Positions 28,801 through 37,807 of a stretch of DNA of 64,000 nt are shown here, one piece after another. The notes beneath the pieces were generated by a model. The model saw only the letters and a list, made by a program, of their open reading frames with translations, did not search any database and was not told where the DNA came from. Positions within the stretch are counted from its first letter, which is position 1; every line of letters starts with the position of its first letter. The stretch is taken from contig JAIFNA010000001.1 of assembly GCA_020048055.1 (NCBI GenBank), forward strand, positions 28,985-92,984, written 5' to 3'. This stretch comes from Arcobacter sp. GTDB lineage: Bacteria; Campylobacterota; Campylobacteria; Campylobacterales; Arcobacteraceae. A program made the position numbers and the translations under genes.

Positions 28801-29060
28801 TAGTAATCTGTTAATGTTGAAAAGATTTAGAATGACTAAAAATAGAGCAACTAAAAAGGCAAAAGATGAAACGCTATAAAATTATCCATCATACATATTA
28901 TAATTATTCTTAAAGTGTCACACTTTGGGAACATCGTTTGCTTTTGCGCCTAAGGGAATATTATGAACTACGTATAGAGATCATGACACACTAACATTGC
29001 TTTATAATTATTTGGATAGATTTTTTAATAAAATGTTTAATTATATGTTTTGCTATCTCA
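28801..29060. other. Gap without recognisable gene
   Basis: AT-rich stretch after the transglutaminase remnant; only short frames, no repeat or clear signal. Confidence 0.45.
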
Positions 29061-29206
29061 TCAACTCTTCTTTTTTGCCATTAAAAAAGTATCAAGAGAA
29101 CTTGCTTTTGCTTTTAGTTTTGCTTGCTTTTCATCACTCTCAGTTTCAAAAAACGAGTTAAAGACTTCATTCATTAAATCTTTTTCTATAAAAAAAGGAA
29201 TCCCAG
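29061..29206 (-). pseudogene. C-terminal gene fragment, unknown
   Basis: On the minus strand an open frame ending at 29061 reads MNEVFNSFFETESDEKQAKL and on to FLMAKKKS, with normal codon use. It has no start region: the frame runs into DNA that belongs, on the other strand, to a different fragment (29207-29322). I do not recognise the family. Confidence 0.3.
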
Positions 29207-29322
29207 TTTGGCAGCTTTTGGATTTGGCTTGGGTCGTGATACTTATTTCCGCTCCATTTGGAGAACTATCAAAAACAGTTGATTTTAAATTAAAGTATGA
29301 AAAATATAGTAAAAATAGTTAA
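29207..29322 (+). pseudogene. Truncated copy of the small membrane protein at 41772-41909
   Basis: The frame gives LDLAWVVILISAPFGELSKT and then VDFKLKYEKYSKN, clearly related at protein and DNA level to the 45-residue protein on the minus strand at 41772-41909 (GTVILISAPFGAMSKIFDF). One small indel near 29222 shifts the frame against the intact copy and the N-terminus is missing, so this is a broken paralogue. Confidence 0.6.
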
Positions 29323-29437
29323 ATATAGATGGAATTGGTATAAATTTAAAAATAAATAAAATTATTTTACTAAAAAGTTACACTAAAATTACATAGATTT
29401 GATAGAATTTTCAACAAAAATAACAAAGGTATAAATA

Positions 29438-30226
29438 ATGAAAAGAAACAAAATTACTGACACTGTTGCGATCAAGCAAAATTTCAGAAAAACTATACTA
29501 GGGCTTGTTGCATCAACTATTTGTGTTGCTACTTTAAATGCAGATGAAACAAAAGTGGAGCAAATGGTTATTCCTGTTTCTCATTGTTCCCAAACTATTA
29601 AAAATATAGTGATTAATGAAGTTGAATGTAAAGCATCTTCATGTGATGGCAGTGGAGCCAAAAGTGGAATGTTTGGACTTGCTCAAATGCTCGCTGGTGG
29701 TGGTGTTGAGGGGATTGGCAAAGGTGTAAAATCTATGCTTACTAATGCAATAAAAGAAACTAAATGTTTTAAAATAGTTGATTTAGAGCAGTTTGAAAAA
29801 GTTAAAAAAATGATGGAAGCAACTGGGCAAAAAGTTAATCCACCTAAAATTGACTTGTTTATTAGCGGAACTATATCAAGTGTTGAAGTAAACAAAGAAG
29901 GTGGCGCTTTAGGTGGTGGATTTATCCCTTTACTTGGGTTGATATCTAAAAATACTGAAAAAGCAAATATGGTTTTAGATGTAACTACAATGGACCCAAA
30001 TACTATGGAAATTGGTGAGGCAAAATCTTTTAAAGCAGATAGTGAAAAATCTTCTTGGGGATTTGGTGCCGTAGGTCCTGGATTTGGTGGAGGTTGGAGT
30101 GTATCTAAATCTTTAGCGCTTGACAATGTTGTAAGAGATGTTGTATTTAGTACGACTAATTATCTTGCAGAGACATACGCTAAAGATGTGATTATAGATA
30201 GACCTGTTGCAAAAAAAGAGGATTAA
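29438..30226 (+). CDS. CsgG-like secreted/outer-membrane associated protein
   Basis: A 262-residue protein with an export signal ending near residue 35 (LGLVASTICVATLNA, with a long charged N-region). The rest follows the CsgG/LpoB-type pattern: TKCFKIVDLEQFEKVKKMM, a helix, then KIDLFISGTISSVEVN, the NMVLDVTTMDPNTMEIGEAK strand pair, and SLALDNVVRDVVFSTTNYL. CsgG family proteins form secretion pores or bind the envelope; no curli genes are nearby. Four Cys residues near the N-terminus (SHCSQT, NEVECKASSCDG) may form disulfides. A strong terminator follows. Confidence 0.72.
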   Translation: MKRNKITDTVAIKQNFRKTILGLVASTICVATLNADETKVEQMVIPVSHCSQTIKNIVINEVECKASSCDGSGAKSGMFGLAQMLAGGGVEGIGKGVKSMLTNAIKETKCFKIVDLEQFEKVKKMMEATGQKVNPPKIDLFISGTISSVEVNKEGGALGGGFIPLLGLISKNTEKANMVLDVTTMDPNTMEIGEAKSFKADSEKSSWGFGAVGPGFGGGWSVSKSLALDNVVRDVVFSTTNYLAETYAKDVIIDRPVAKKED

Positions 30227-30256
30227 ATAATATTCCTCAAATGTAAATCAAATTTT

Positions 30257-30290
30257 AAGCTCAGATTTTTTATCTGAGCTTTTTTTATTT
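30257..30290 (+). terminator. Intrinsic terminator after the CsgG-like gene
   Basis: AAGCTCAGAT and ATCTGAGCTT form a 10-bp stem with a TTTTT loop, followed by TTTTTATTTTT. It lies 31 bp after the stop codon. Confidence 0.92.
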
Positions 30291-30392
30291 TTGGAAATAT
30301 AAATTATTGTGAAAATAACCGAAGTTTATAAAGTTATAATATAAATCAATTTCAAACATACCAAAAAGGTAAAATTAACTTTGCAACATAAA

Positions 30393-30936
30393 TCAAACTG
30401 ATAGCAAAAAATCTCGTATCAGTTCAAAATGTCGCTCAATACCATCAAAACTATGATTTCCACCCTCTTCTGCTATAACCATTGAACCGTCTAAAAATTC
30501 TATTGCTTCATTTGGATTAAGCAGTTCATCTCAAAGCTGAATTAGTGCTAATATGTTTGAGTGAGTTTTTGCTTTTGTTCTATAAGTTTCAAGTGATTTT
30601 AGATGATTTTCACTCCATTCATACAAACTATTATCATAAAAACTAGGAGCTTTTGGGATAGCGCGAGATAGTGTGATTTGTGGATTTATCGATGTATTTA
30701 TCACAACAGCTTTAAGATTATATTGTTTGGCTAGATACAAAGTATAGTATCCTCCACGAGATAAGCCTATCAAAGTGATATTTTCTTTATATGAATGGTA
30801 AGTTCTTCTAAAGTAGAAATCGCGAGTGATGGGATATATGATATTGATGGAGCGATAAATGGCTCACCAATAATTTTAAAATATTTTCTAAAAGCTTTTG
30901 CTTTATTACCTTCTCCATTACCACCAAATCAGTGAA
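30393..30936 (-). pseudogene. YqiA/UPF0227-type esterase, decayed
   Basis: Joined frames read FGGNGEGNKAKAF, EPFIAPSISYIPSL, then ITLIGLSRGGYYTLYLAKQY (nucleophile elbow GLSRGG), AVVINTSINPQITL, and after an in-frame TGA the end DELLNPNEAIEFL with GGNHSFDGIERHF (catalytic His). This is the YqiA alpha/beta-hydrolase layout. A TGA replaces the Cys of the usual HCFGG start, another TGA cuts the C-terminus, and a frameshift precedes the nucleophile, so it is dead. Confidence 0.75.
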
Positions 30937-30983
30937 TATATATATATATTGTCATCTTTTAGCCACTTTTATGGTTATTGGTT

Positions 30984-31955
30984 TTATTTCACCGATTTCC
31001 ATATCGTTTCAATATGTCCAATCCCCGTTGTAGGAAGCTTCAATGTTTTAAAATCAGCGATATCCTCACCTATCCCCTTGATAATCTCCTCTTTTCTTGA
31101 ATCAGTAAGTGAATCTCTATAGAGTGCTTTAGCATCTTTGATTTTGCCAAGAAAGATTAGTGCATGGGCTTTATTTACCATCACAATGTGTGCAGCATCT
31201 GGATAAAAAAGTATAGACTCATCAGCTGCTTTGATAGCTCCCTCAAAGTCACAAAGACAAAGATTGATATAAGAAAGTCTTACAAGAAGTCTTCCTATCG
31301 TATCATCTTCTAAATGCTCCTCTAAAAGATTTATCTGTTTAAACGAACTAATAGCAAGATTGATATGTTTTTGTTTCTCTTTTAGATAACGAAAATTCCC
31401 ATATATCTCATAAATATTATAAACACTTAGCTCTGTTTTTGCACGGTTTTGAAGCGATAGATTTTGATCAAGGAGTAAAGTATCTGTGATAGTAAGCATC
31501 TTACCAAGTAAATTATCATCAGCTTTGGTATTTGAAAGATAAAAATCTATCATCTCTACCCCAGAAAGTAAAAATTCTTGTTCTGGTTTTGGTGCATTTG
31601 GTGTAGTGATAATCTCATCAAGTTTTTCAATCCACTCTTTTGAGTGTTTTATATCTAGTTGGTGAAGTTCCTCTTTATGATTTTCTTCAAGGTTGGAAAG
31701 TTTTTCTTCTTCAGTGTGAAGGATTTTTAAAAGTCCTGAGATTTGTTCATCTGCAAGATTTGGAAGTTCATTGAGCCAGTACTGTTTCTCATCTTTATCC
31801 ATCGATTCTGTGTCAATTATTAGCGAAATAAGCTCAGTTTGAGTTTTCAAACTCTCATCATTGACGGTTAGATTATTTGATTTAAGTAAGTCGCTTAAAG
31901 TTGGTTCAACACCATTCAAAAGTACCACCGTGATAAATAATAATAATAATTTCAT
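30984..31955 (-). CDS. Secreted TPR-like protein
   Basis: A 323-residue protein with a signal peptide (MKLLLLFITVVLLNGVEP) and an acidic helical body: a coiled-coil segment around residues 90-115 (LHTEEEKLSNLEENHKEELH), then helix pairs resembling TPR units, for example RLSYINLCLCDFEGAIKAAD and HALIFLGKIKDAKALYRDSL. It probably acts as a periplasmic scaffold; no partner is evident. It is 8 bp after an AAA/DUF4143 ATPase on the same strand, possibly cotranscribed. Confidence 0.7.
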   Translation of the reverse strand: MKLLLLFITVVLLNGVEPTLSDLLKSNNLTVNDESLKTQTELISLIIDTESMDKDEKQYWLNELPNLADEQISGLLKILHTEEEKLSNLEENHKEELHQLDIKHSKEWIEKLDEIITTPNAPKPEQEFLLSGVEMIDFYLSNTKADDNLLGKMLTITDTLLLDQNLSLQNRAKTELSVYNIYEIYGNFRYLKEKQKHINLAISSFKQINLLEEHLEDDTIGRLLVRLSYINLCLCDFEGAIKAADESILFYPDAAHIVMVNKAHALIFLGKIKDAKALYRDSLTDSRKEEIIKGIGEDIADFKTLKLPTTGIGHIETIWKSVK

Positions 31956-31963
31956 TGTTTCCC

Positions 31964-33166
31964 TTATAAAAAATATCCAATTGGAACAGCCACCAAATCA
32001 TCACTAAACTCTATCACCATCTCGCCATTATAAAACACCACACCAAGAATTTTTTTGTCATATCTTGTTTGTAAATCTATGATATGTCTGAAGTCATCTT
32101 TAGTGACGCTGCTACTTTGTTTCACTTCGATTGCTAGGAGTTGATTCTCTATCTCTATGATGAAATCTATCTCTTTTTTGTCATTTGTTCTGTAGTGAAA
32201 CATTTGCGAGGATGTTTGCAAATAGGAGAGATGTTTTTGAAGTTCACAAAATACAAAAGTTTCAAATACTTGTCCAATGTATGGTGAACTAAGAAGTTGC
32301 TCTTTTGAACCAATCCTAAGCAAACTACAAAGCACCCCAGTATCATTAAAAAACACTTTAGGAGATTTGACAAACTGTTTACCTATATTTACAAAGTATG
32401 GTTTTAAAAGTGTAGCTTGATAGATACGGCTTATGGTTGAGAGATAGTTTTCTGTTGTGATATCTTTTATACCTATATCGTTGCTTAGACTTGATTTATT
32501 TAGGATTGTGCCACTTCTTGAAGCTAAGATACCAACAAATTTAATAAAACTATCTATATCCCTAATATCAGCCAAATCCCTCGCATCCCTCTCTATATAA
32601 GTAGCGATGTAGGATTTGAACCAAAGCTCTTTTGAAAATCCACTCAGTTCTAAAATTTCAGGATACCCACCATCTAAGATATGTCTATAAACTTCATCGA
32701 TGTAATCTTTTTTGGGGAGTTTAAAATCTCTTTTTAGTAGCTTTTCTATGATATTTTCATCACTCTTATCATTTTTCTCTTTTGAGCTTAGTGTATGGAG
32801 TCGTAGTTCACAAAGTCGCCCTGCAAGTGTATCTTTACTCTCTTTATGATCTAGCACATTACTACTTCCCGTAAGTAAAAAATACCCACTTACTCTATTT
32901 GAATCGATATGCATCTTGATATATTCCAAGAGTGTTGGAACTTTTTGAATCTCATCAAGGCAAATAGGAAGTTCAAGATTTTTCAAAAAACCTTTTGGAT
33001 TCTCTTTTGCATAAATGCGGAGTTCCCCATCATCAAAAGTAATGTAATTTTTAAATTTTTTAAGAGCAAGTGTCGATTTCCCAACTTGTCTAGCACCATT
33101 TAAAACCACCACAGGGAAAGTATTAAGGGCAATTTTGAGTATAGTTTCTAAGGTTCTTATTTTCAT
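31964..33166 (-). CDS. AAA_14/DUF4143 ATPase
   Basis: A 400-residue protein: Walker A NGARQVGKST (about 23-32), Walker B ICLDEIQKVP (about 68-77), sensor LLTGSSN, then the DUF4143 region (SRSGTILNKSSLSNDIGI and FFNDTGVLCSLL) and a PD-(D/E)XK-like end (KKEIDFIIEIENQLLAIEVK). The nuclease-like D...EVK residues look intact. The family is widespread, often in mobile DNA, without an established function. Two paralogues lie in the window. Confidence 0.9.
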   Translation of the reverse strand: MKIRTLETILKIALNTFPVVVLNGARQVGKSTLALKKFKNYITFDDGELRIYAKENPKGFLKNLELPICLDEIQKVPTLLEYIKMHIDSNRVSGYFLLTGSSNVLDHKESKDTLAGRLCELRLHTLSSKEKNDKSDENIIEKLLKRDFKLPKKDYIDEVYRHILDGGYPEILELSGFSKELWFKSYIATYIERDARDLADIRDIDSFIKFVGILASRSGTILNKSSLSNDIGIKDITTENYLSTISRIYQATLLKPYFVNIGKQFVKSPKVFFNDTGVLCSLLRIGSKEQLLSSPYIGQVFETFVFCELQKHLSYLQTSSQMFHYRTNDKKEIDFIIEIENQLLAIEVKQSSSVTKDDFRHIIDLQTRYDKKILGVVFYNGEMVIEFSDDLVAVPIGYFL

Positions 33167-33737
33167 TTTATCTCTTTAGTGCTAAAATATTTACCATTAT
33201 ACTATATAATATTTACAATGCGTGCTTATTATTTTAGGTAATGTAGCGAGCTCAAGTCATCAATCAGTGGACTATAATAATTTTGGTATTGAAGCTTCTT
33301 ATTGAACTCTTAAATCCCATAACCATTTTTTTCACACTTCATACAGATAATAAATGTTCAAATATCTCTTTTAAGCTCAAGTTCCCTAACCAATGGACTA
33401 TTTCTAAAAAAATCTACGAAATCACTTTTTTGATTTTCATTGCTATAATTTTTAATTTCATGTATTTTAAGGTCTTTTTTTGAGATATTTCCCAAAAAAA
33501 CATCACTTTATCATAAATGCTATCATTCATATTGAGTTGTATAGAGTACACCTAAAACCTCATGTGTCATTGGATTTGGTTTTATTGAAAATAGATTAAA
33601 TTTGAGGTTAAACTTATATCTATTTGCTACTTCGCTGTAAAAATCGTTTCACTTCCATCATAATAGTTCCAATTGACACAAAAACTTCACAAATATATAG
33701 CTATCGCCACCCCCACTCTAGTCTTGCATATCCGCTA
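33167..33737. other. Intergenic region, no intact gene
   Basis: No intact gene is visible. The right part (about 33600-33737), read on the minus strand, gives short decayed stretches such as VYTNSSGYARLEWG, possibly the tail of the broken small protein at 33738-33899. Confidence 0.4.
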
Positions 33738-33899
33738 CTATTTGTATAAACAGCCGATGTCATACCCAGTGAGTCCACATACTTCACCCACTACTTTTGC
33801 ACCGCTATATTTCGCACAACTTGGAAATGTCACATTTACACCAAGCGACCCACCAGATGCAAATCTCCCGCGTGCTATAATTGCTAATAATTTTTTCAT
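33738..33899 (-). pseudogene. Short exported protein, probably truncated
   Basis: 53 codons starting MKKLLAIIARGRFASGG, which looks like a damaged signal peptide (charged residues break the hydrophobic core), then VNVTFPSCAKYSGAKVVGEV. Beyond the stop another frame continues with NSSGYARLEWG, so the original gene was longer. I do not recognise the family. Nearby 33967-33987 is a GC-rich hairpin (CCCGTGCTAAAGCACGGG). Confidence 0.35.
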
Positions 33900-34029
33900 C
33901 TTATTCTCATATTTTATTTTGTTATTTGCTCTAAAGCGCACTTGCAACCCGACTTTTTGGAAGGAAAATTTTACCCCCGTGCTAAAGCACGGGAAAGTAA
34001 AAAAGAAAAATGTAAAAAAATACACATCT

Positions 34030-34796
34030 CTATTTAGTCATGAGGAGTCGAAACTCTCGGTAGTTGTTACGGTCGTCCGGAGTGCCGTAGCTCTGATTCG
34101 CAGAAAGAGTGCTGTCGGCATAGTTGCCCAGCACCCACCACGGTTGACTTTTCTACTACAATCTTTACCACTATTATAATCACTTGTCCAACAGCTATCT
34201 GTCCAATCCCAAAAATTTCCATGCATATCATAGAGTCCAAAAGCATTTGATTTTTTTCTTTTGACTGCTCTTGGACTATTTGTATCATAAACTGCTACAG
34301 AACTAAGGCAACTTTCACTATCTCCACAGCTCCATTTTGTGGTTGTTCCTGCTCTGGCTGCATATTCCCACTCCTCTTCTGTTGGAAGACGATATTTATT
34401 TGTACCCTCTTTTTGATTGAGTCTGCTGATAAACTCCTTTGCATCATCAAAGCTTACTTGCTCTACTGGCATATTTGCATCACCTGTTTTAAATTTTGCT
34501 GGGTTATTTTCCATCACTTCATACCATTGCCCTTGGGTCACTTCGGTTTCCCCTAGATAGAAGCTATTTAAGCTTACTCTATGAGCTGGTGTTTTAGATT
34601 TACTAATACTTCCAAGACACTCATCAAACTCATTTTTTTCTGTAAATGGATTGTCTTTTGGACAGTTTGGAGTGGGTGTCCCCATCACAAATGAGCCTTT
34701 TGGAATATCCTTAAATTTCATCCAGATGGAGTTGGTGTAATCGCCTGCAAATGTGAGGGTCTCTAGAAGCGAGGCTGAAAGAACTATTTTTTTCAT
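34030..34796 (-). pseudogene. SUMF1/formylglycine-generating-enzyme-like protein with frameshift
   Basis: A secreted protein (signal at residues 1-17) with the SUMF1 (FGE-sulfatase) fold: IPKGSFVMGTPT, YLGETEVTQGQWYEVM, PVEQVSFDDAKEFISRLN, YRLPTEEEWEYAARAG, FGLYDMHGNFWDWTDSCW and RKVNRGGCW. Close to the end (about 34126-34130) one base is missing from a G run. The uncorrected frame ends at 34038 in an unrelated tail, whereas adding one G restores the canonical end GNYADSTLSANQ...RNNYREFRLLMTK with a stop at 34030. Bacterial members often lack FGE activity and have ligand or assembly roles. Confidence 0.82.
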
Positions 34797-34885
34797 TTTT
34801 AGGGTTCCTTTTTTGTTGGTTTTTGGTTTTGAGATTGTTTGGAATTTTGTACTTATTTTTACTTGAAGTTTTAGTCATTTCTTGT

Positions 34886-34960
34886 CATCGAACATCGTGA
34901 AGCAATCCATAGAATCGGCTTCTTGGACTGCTTCACTATCGTTCACAGTGACGATAGTTT
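34886..34960. repeat. Copy of the dispersed GAAGCAATCC / GCTTC repeat
   Basis: GTGAAGCAATCCATAG and GGACTGCTTCAC are opposed half-copies of the repeat family found also at 44709-44806, 46050-46086, 48900-49250 and 51022-51095. The pair can form a hairpin. Confidence 0.6.
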
Positions 34961-34990
34961 TCACTATTTTTTTTAGTAATTATCTTATAA

Positions 34991-35051
34991 TATACACTAT
35001 AAATGTATATTATATAGTTTAATGTGATATTATATACACTTTAGATGTATA
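34991..35051. promoter_or_regulatory. Twin HipB-type operators
   Basis: TATACACTATAAATGTATA (34991-35009) and TATACACTTTAGATGTATA (35033-35051) are two 19-bp sites with TATACA/TGTATA arms and a 7-bp core, with centres 42 bp (four helical turns) apart. The second ends 12 bp before the HipA ATG. The arrangement resembles the multiple operators of hipBA and points to cooperative autorepression by the HTH protein at 36341-36637. Confidence 0.75.
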
Positions 35052-35063
35052 AAAGGATAGGAA

Positions 35064-36344
35064 ATGATTTATATTAAAGCATGGGGAGAAGAGATAGGGC
35101 AACTTATAGAACACAAAGGGATAATAAAATTTAAGTATTTAGAGTCCAATACACTTGATTTTTCCCCTATTAAAATGGCTGTAAAAAATAAAAAAGTCTA
35201 TGAATTTTCCCATCTTGCATATCAATATGGGCTTCCAGGTTTGATAAGTGACCATATGCCAGGCAGTTATGGTATGGACTATATGGATCGTTTTATGTTC
35301 CAGCACTTAAAAAGAAAACCTACTATTTTGGAGAGGTTGCAGTTTTTGGGTAGTCATACATTGGGTGCTTTGGAATTTTATCCAGCTTACAAAACGAATG
35401 AGTACAAAGAGATACTCAATATATCGCAAGTGTACAATGAATCTAAAAAACTTTTGAGTGAAGAGAACCAAATCAATCATCATTCTATCCCTACACTAAA
35501 AACCCTTATTGCTGTTTCTAATTCTGCTGGTGGTGGAGCAAGAGCCAAAGCAATGGTAGGTTTTAACCCTGAAGATAAAACTATAAGCCTCACTAGAAAA
35601 CAAGGAGATTTTCCAAAAGGGTATTATCCTGTTATTATTAAATATGACGATAGCGATATATCTATGTATCCTAGTTTGCCTCACAAGTACAAAGAGGCTT
35701 CTGTTCCTACAAAATTAGAATATTTGTATCATATTTTAGCCAAAGAGTCTGGAATTAATATGAGTTCTTGTGAATTATTAGAGCTTGATGGGAGAGCTCA
35801 TTTTTTGACATATAGGTTTGATAGAAAAGCAAATGAGAGATTTCATATGCATTCACTATCAGGGATGATGCATTATAATCCAAGTGAAACATACAATGAC
35901 TATATGGATATGTTTAGAATCGCTCAAAAGCTTAATTTGTCACAAAGAGAAAAAGAGCAAATGACAAAAGTCATTTTATTTAATGCGATTTTTGGAAATA
36001 GAGATGACCATTCGAGAAATTTTTCGTTTCTTATGAATAGTGATGGAAAGTGGGCATTTGCTCCTGCTTATGATTTGACATATACAAGCAATGGATATCA
36101 TCAGATGTTGCTTGGAAATAAGATGCTCAATCGCTCATCTTTTGAAGATTTGAAAAATGCTTTTAAACCCTATAACATTAGCGAATCATTTTTAAAAGAA
36201 AATATACAAATAATGTGTGAACTAAAAAATACTAAATTAGTGAATGAGTGTATAAATCTAGGTATCCCAAAAGAGTTTGCTTATGGGGTACTAGAAGAGA
36301 CTAAAATTGTAGATGATAGCTTTACGAAAGGATTTAGCAAATGA
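35064..36344 (+). CDS. hipA: HipA-family kinase toxin, second module
   Basis: A 426-residue HipA-like kinase: SDHMPGSYGMDYMDRFM (N-subdomain), NSAGGGARAKAMVGF with VIIKYDD (ATP-binding), LTYRFDRK, MHSLSGMMHYNP, the catalytic loop NRDDHSRNFSFLM and FAPAYDLTYT. All catalytic residues look intact. AAGGATAGGA precedes the ATG. It is followed by its HTH partner with an ATGA overlap, the same reversed order as the module at 7552-9164; the two kinases are clearly diverged paralogues. Confidence 0.9.
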   Translation: MIYIKAWGEEIGQLIEHKGIIKFKYLESNTLDFSPIKMAVKNKKVYEFSHLAYQYGLPGLISDHMPGSYGMDYMDRFMFQHLKRKPTILERLQFLGSHTLGALEFYPAYKTNEYKEILNISQVYNESKKLLSEENQINHHSIPTLKTLIAVSNSAGGGARAKAMVGFNPEDKTISLTRKQGDFPKGYYPVIIKYDDSDISMYPSLPHKYKEASVPTKLEYLYHILAKESGINMSSCELLELDGRAHFLTYRFDRKANERFHMHSLSGMMHYNPSETYNDYMDMFRIAQKLNLSQREKEQMTKVILFNAIFGNRDDHSRNFSFLMNSDGKWAFAPAYDLTYTSNGYHQMLLGNKMLNRSSFEDLKNAFKPYNISESFLKENIQIMCELKNTKLVNECINLGIPKEFAYGVLEETKIVDDSFTKGFSK

Positions 36345-36637
36345 AAGAGATCGACTTTTCTTTAGCTACGACTGGGGAGATTTTGCAAGAATTAGCTTCA
36401 AGGGCAAAACAAAAGCGAAAACAAAATACAGCACGATATGGTACTCAAAAAGAGTTTGCGATCCATATTGGGATGAGTTTTCGCTCCTATCAAGAGTTTG
36501 AAATCAGTGGGAAAATCACATTAGAGAAATTTATCGATGTTTTGCGAGGATTGGATGCTTTAGAGGAGAGTGAGCAGCTTTTAAAAATGCAAGATGAAGA
36601 GTTGTTTAAAAAGAGAAAAAAGATCAAGGAGTTTTAA
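36341..36637 (+). CDS. HTH antitoxin partner of HipA (second module)
   Basis: A 98-residue XRE-type protein: QKEFAIHIGMSFRSYQEFEISGKITLEKF is the helix-turn-helix (residues about 40-70). The basic N-terminal arm (SRAKQKRKQNTARYG) precedes it. Its ATG lies in the HipA stop (ATGA). It likely binds the twin operators upstream of hipA and neutralises the kinase. Confidence 0.82.
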   Translation: MKEIDFSLATTGEILQELASRAKQKRKQNTARYGTQKEFAIHIGMSFRSYQEFEISGKITLEKFIDVLRGLDALEESEQLLKMQDEELFKKRKKIKEF

Positions 36638-37114
36638 ATTCAGATATTTATAAGTTTGGAGCTAAACTTCAAATAAAATGATAGAAAAAGTAGAGGTGGT
36701 TTAAGTTTTAAATAGTAACTTTTTTTAAATTTTAGTGCCACATTTTAGAGTTAGTTTGACAAAAAAATTAAATATGAGCAAAAATGCCCATAAATGCCCC
36801 TAAAACTAAAAATCATACAAAAAACGATATGAGATATACCCTAGGGCTTATTTTGGCTTTACTGGTACCTTAAAACTAAAATAAACACTATTTGCATTTT
36901 ATTTTTTAACAAAAAAATTGAACAAAAAAAATTAAAAATTATCACAAGATATAACAAAAAGTTATAACTTGGCAGCAACCTTTAAATTTTGTTTTATTTT
37001 TATCTTTCACCCTGTTATTTTGCAAGCAAAATACTTAGAATTTCTAGTTATAACTAAAATCGCATGTTAATATTAGTATATCTAAAGGGTATAGATATAC
37101 TAAAGCAAAATTAT
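36638..37114. other. Long intergenic region with stem-loop
   Basis: 477 bp without a gene. It contains AT-rich tracts, two close copies of AAATGCCC (36781-36799) and a perfect 12-bp inverted repeat TTAGTATATCTA / TAGATATACTAA (37073-37084 and 37092-37103) just after the stop of the minus-strand gene at 37115. The latter could be a terminator or an operator, since no T run follows. Confidence 0.5.
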
Positions 37115-37807
37115 TTATCTTTTTTTACGATAAATTATCTCTCTTTTTGCCAAATAATATGTTGGCATTAGTTTGTTTTTTTCCCAATAATCTTTGCACT
37201 CATTTCCAAATGCTACCTGCTCTGCGCTGCTTAAAACAGTGAATTGAAACAATCTCTCAATCGTACGCTTATTTACATACTCAAGCAGTGTTTCAACATG
37301 GAAACTAATTCCAGCTATTTGCATAGCTGTCCTAACATTTTTATATACACTTGGGGTTGCATATGTAAGATAAATAGCTTTAGTGTTTTTATGATTTCCA
37401 TTAACATGTGTTAGTCTTAAAACCTTCTCCATATACCCACTAAACAACATTATACTTGCATGTTTTGTCTGCTTAAAATCAGGGTCGTAGCAAAAATCAC
37501 TAACAAATTTTCCAGCATCACCAAGCTCATATGTATCTATATATCTCGCGATTGTTTGCAACAAATAAATGTAATCTACAGTGATAAATTGAGGTTTGTT
37601 GATTGTGTTAGAGGCATAGTAAACCACTGGTAACATCTTTAATTTATCATTCAAATAATTAACCTTCAACTCCTCTAAATCATCACACATAAACTCAAAA
37701 AAATGTGATATTTTCTCTTCACTACTGAACAAATATACTGCATCTCCAACATCTCTATATTGGAACGGTTCTCTGTACACACTTAGACATTTTAAGTCAT
37801 TTTCCAT
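37115..37807 (-). CDS. Unknown protein, 230 residues
   Basis: A soluble protein with mixed alpha/beta content that I do not recognise. Features: N-terminal CLSVYREPFQYRDVGDAVYL, a central TVDYIYLLQTIARYIDTYEL, and VYKNVRTAMQIAGISFHVET, with a basic C-terminus (IIYRKKR). The start overlaps the end of the coiled-coil gene at 37797-38210 by 11 bases, so the two form an operon divergent from 38228-38908. The isolated setting and unusual composition suggest a plasmid- or phage-derived cassette. Confidence 0.6.
   Translation of the reverse strand: MENDLKCLSVYREPFQYRDVGDAVYLFSSEEKISHFFEFMCDDLEELKVNYLNDKLKMLPVVYYASNTINKPQFITVDYIYLLQTIARYIDTYELGDAGKFVSDFCYDPDFKQTKHASIMLFSGYMEKVLRLTHVNGNHKNTKAIYLTYATPSVYKNVRTAMQIAGISFHVETLLEYVNKRTIERLFQFTVLSSAEQVAFGNECKDYWEKNKLMPTYYLAKREIIYRKKR

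Noticed and set aside
29061-29310. Minus-strand frame with STVFDSSPNGAEISI, which looks like a PEGA-domain motif
   Set aside because: The same DNA on the plus strand is homologous to the small membrane protein at 41772-41909, so the upstream half of the minus frame is a shadow; only the last part (29061-29206) is kept as a doubtful fragment.
33967-33987. GC-rich hairpin as a mobile-element end or attachment site
   Set aside because: The core GTGCTAAAGCAC recurs near 46720 and 47320 but without matching flanks or direct repeats, so no element boundary can be supported.
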